A stretch of 64,000 nt of DNA from ZAX-1 sp046533095. GTDB lineage: Bacteria > Bacillota > Clostridia > Lachnospirales > Lachnospiraceae. This document shows, one piece after another, positions 62,151-64,000 of this stretch (position 1 is its first letter; each line of letters starts with the position of its first letter). The stretch lies in NCBI GenBank assembly GCA_046533095.1, contig JAJQRA010000014.1, positions 1 through 64,000 of the forward strand. Direction: 5' to 3'. The notes below the pieces were generated by a model that had not been told where the DNA came from, searched no databases, and saw only the letters and a program-made list of their open reading frames with translations. A program made the translations under genes and the position numbers.

Positions 62151-62965
62151 ATGGTAAACAACGAAAAACATACTTTGTGGGCGAGGTGGCAAGAGCCACG
62201 GGGCTTACGGTCAGGACGCTTCAGCATTACGACAATATCGGGCTTATGCCACCGTCCGGCAGAACTGAGGGCGGGCGGCGGTATTACACGCAAAGTGATA
62301 TGCTACGACTCTCGCAAATCGTTTTTTATAAGTCGGTTGGAATAGGGCTGTCGGACATTCGCGACAAACTGCCGTCAAAACCTACGCCGAGCGAACTCGA
62401 AACGATATTCACAGAACAGTTATCCGTCTTGCTTCGTAAGATTGACGCATTGCATTTTGCGATGTCCGCGTTGAATTCATCGCTTGACATTATCAAATCG
62501 GGGAACGAACCGCCGATTGAAATACTCGCAGAATTGATACGCGCTATGGAAGGCAGTAGCCTTGCTGATTGGACAGATTTCAAATTTGACCCTGTGCTTG
62601 ACGAAAGTCTTGAGCAAAGTGGCCTGAGCACACTCGGTGGAGCACTTGGTTTTTATCATACGATGCGCGAGCTTATGTTAGAAGCCGTAACGCTCAGAAA
62701 CTCAAACGCCACAATTGATAGTGACGCCACGCTTACACTCGGCAAACGCTGGTGGGAAGACATTGTGCTAAAAGTCACGGTAGGTGGCGACGAGGCGGCG
62801 GTCACAGCGCTCACATTAAACAATAACCGTGAAAACTGGCCGGAAGCCGACCGCAAACTGTTTGAGCAAGCCGAACCGTTTATCGAAGTCACGCTTGAGG
62901 CGTATATCACGACAAACAATATCGCCGTGCCGGAAGCAATGATGGAGGGAAATCAAAATGATTGA
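62151..62965 (+). pseudogene. MerR family regulator (TipA-like), frameshift at codon 3
   Basis: A regulator of about 270 residues. The start ATG 62151 has AGGAGGGGAAGGCG. In that frame it reads MVNNEKHTLWARW and is lost; with one more A in the AAA run at 62156-62158 it reads MVKQRKTYFVGEVARATGLT, VRTLQHYDNIGLMPPSGRTE, a canonical MerR DNA-binding domain followed by a TipAS-like ligand domain to 62965. A restart at GTG 62177 would lack the first residues of the fold. The break may be a sequencing error in a homopolymer. The next gene overlaps by 8 bases. Confidence 0.85.
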
Positions 62966-63780
62966 CAGCATAATCGTGAATAATTTGCGCAAGTCCTATG
63001 GCACAAAGGAAGTTTTACGTGGCGTGTCGTTTGCCGTGAAGCAAGGTGAAACCTTCGCCCTGCTTGGCGTAAACGGCGCAGGGAAAACAACAGCGATCGA
63101 GTGCATTGAGAAAATGCGCCGTCCCGATAGTGGCGAAATCCGTGTAAACGGTACGCTCGGCGTTCAACTGCAAAATACATCTCTACCTGAAACGATAACC
63201 GTAAGCGAAGCCATGCGTCTGTTTTGTGCGTGGGGCACAGTACCATATCGTGGCGACCTGCTTGAACGTTTCGATATGGCGGGAGAGTATCTTAACGAGA
63301 CGTACGCGTCACTTTCGACTGGGCGCAAGCGGCGGTTGCATCTTGCGCTTGCGCTCTGCCAGAAACCAAAAGTGCTGATACTCGATGAACCCAACCGCCG
63401 GGCTTGATGTGGAAGGCAGACACGCCCTGCACGACGAAATCCGTAAACTGAAAGCAGAGGGCGTGAGTATACTTATGGCGACGCACGATATGGTGGAAGC
63501 CGAAACGCTCTGCGACCGGATAGCCATTTTACGTGGTGGCGTAATCGCGAAGCTCGGTAGTCCACTTGAACTTACCGCAAGTAGCGATATTCAGAGCAAA
63601 ATCACTGTGAAAACGCGCCAAACGTCCGAATATGAGACGTTTTCGGCAGCGAACATTACAGATTTTTTGACGAAATTTTTGTCAAAAGTCAAAGCTGAAA
63701 ATGACGAAATTACAGATTTGCGTGTTGAACGCGCCGATATTGAGGACATCTTCCTCGAAGTAGCCGGAGGTGTAAAATGA
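62958..63780 (+). pseudogene. ABC exporter ATP-binding protein, frameshifted at Walker B
   Basis: A 273-residue ATPase if restored. Walker A is GVNGAGKTT; signature SLSTGRKRRLHLAL. At the Walker B the frame is broken: LILDEPN... goes to stop at 63407 in one frame, while the other continues NPTAGLDVEGRHALHDEI to 63780. Removing one C of CCC at 63389-63391 restores DEPTAGLDV. So either a one-base insertion in a C run or a sequencing error. It overlaps MerR at its start and the permease at its end (ATGA). Confidence 0.88.
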
Positions 63781-64000
63781 AAGCCTTATTTATACAATTA
63801 GCGATACAATTTAAGGGCGATTTGCGCGACAAGGGTGTACTGATGGTCTACTACCTTGTGCCGCTCGTGTTCTACGCTGTGATGGGCAGTATTATGAAAA
63901 CGCTTTCAATGGACACGGGCGCATCGCTTACGCTGTCGATAACGATATTCGCGGTGTCAATGTCGTCATTTCTCGGAATGCCTGCGACGCTTGTAAAAGC
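63777..64000 (+). CDS. ABC exporter permease, partial (runs off the window)
   Basis: The start of an ABC-2-type permease, MKALFIQLAIQFKGDLRDKG, followed by a first hydrophobic helix (VYYLVPLVFYAVMGSIM) and a second (SLTLSITIFAVSMSSF). It overlaps the ATPase stop. The MerR regulator, ATPase and permease form one drug-export operon. The 3' end lies beyond 64000. Confidence 0.85.
   Translation, partial: MKALFIQLAIQFKGDLRDKGVLMVYYLVPLVFYAVMGSIMKTLSMDTGASLTLSITIFAVSMSSFLGMPATLVK

Noticed and set aside
1..64000. tRNA or rRNA genes
   Set aside because: No cloverleaf with the conserved TTCGA arm or rRNA signature was recognised, although a tool search could still find one.

Overview
The window looks like the chromosome of a low-G+C, spore-forming Firmicute of the class Clostridia, probably near the Lachnospiraceae. 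The evidence is a SpoIIID gene with a TTG start, strong AGGAGG ribosome sites, TTGAAA/TATAAT promoters, the tsaE-tsaB-rimI-tsaD order, CvpA and LysM wall-associated proteins, and membrane proteins of families I associate with Lachnospiraceae. I found no rRNA, tRNA or CRISPR array.

Layout. 1-5.4 kb is a graveyard of mobile and nuclease fragments (IS200/IS605 and IS1182-like transposase remnants, pieces of DUF1016-like and AAA/PD-(D/E)XK genes). It surrounds a nitronate monooxygenase-like enzyme, a secondary alcohol dehydrogenase and a TetR regulator. 5.4-10.5 kb holds a hybrid sensor kinase, an EutH-type permease gene broken by a frameshift, and an MtnA-family sugar-phosphate isomerase. 10.5-34.9 kb is mostly core genome: wall proteins, folA, the tRNA t6A genes (tsaE, tsaB, tsaD) with rimI, rnz and ispD, then tex, an FMN riboswitch with ribU, two glycosyltransferases, moaC, an NlpC/P60 hydrolase, a DNA glycosylase, yqeY, a MATE exporter and spoIIID. 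35.2-44.9 kb is a sugar-utilisation locus: a carbohydrate ABC transporter with a GHL6-type glycosidase and an SGNH esterase, divergent from a YesM/YesN-type two-component system. 45.3-52.6 kb is an accessory block with higher-G+C codon use. It begins near a small inverted-repeat element and carries stress and redox genes, a MarR regulator and a two-ATPase ABC exporter. 54.8 kb is guaA. 56.4-59.3 kb carries a Bsp6I-like (GCNGC) restriction-modification system with two unknown small genes upstream. 60.5-64 kb is a second higher-G+C block: an Rrf2 regulator, an SDR protein, and a MerR regulator with an ABC exporter that runs off the window.

The most unusual feature is a recurrent one. Gaps between genes contain local direct duplications of about 57-74 bp. 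In three operons the duplicated unit includes a ribosome site and start codon, which creates a short leader ORF in front of the real gene. Other points of note are a likely 143-bp MITE with a perfect 8-bp target duplication, and a GCGGC restriction site inside the -35 box of the methyltransferase promoter. There are also a LysM protein with a disabled JAMM-like domain, a 23-bp tandem array, and several single-base or short-repeat frameshifts that are either real decay or sequencing errors.
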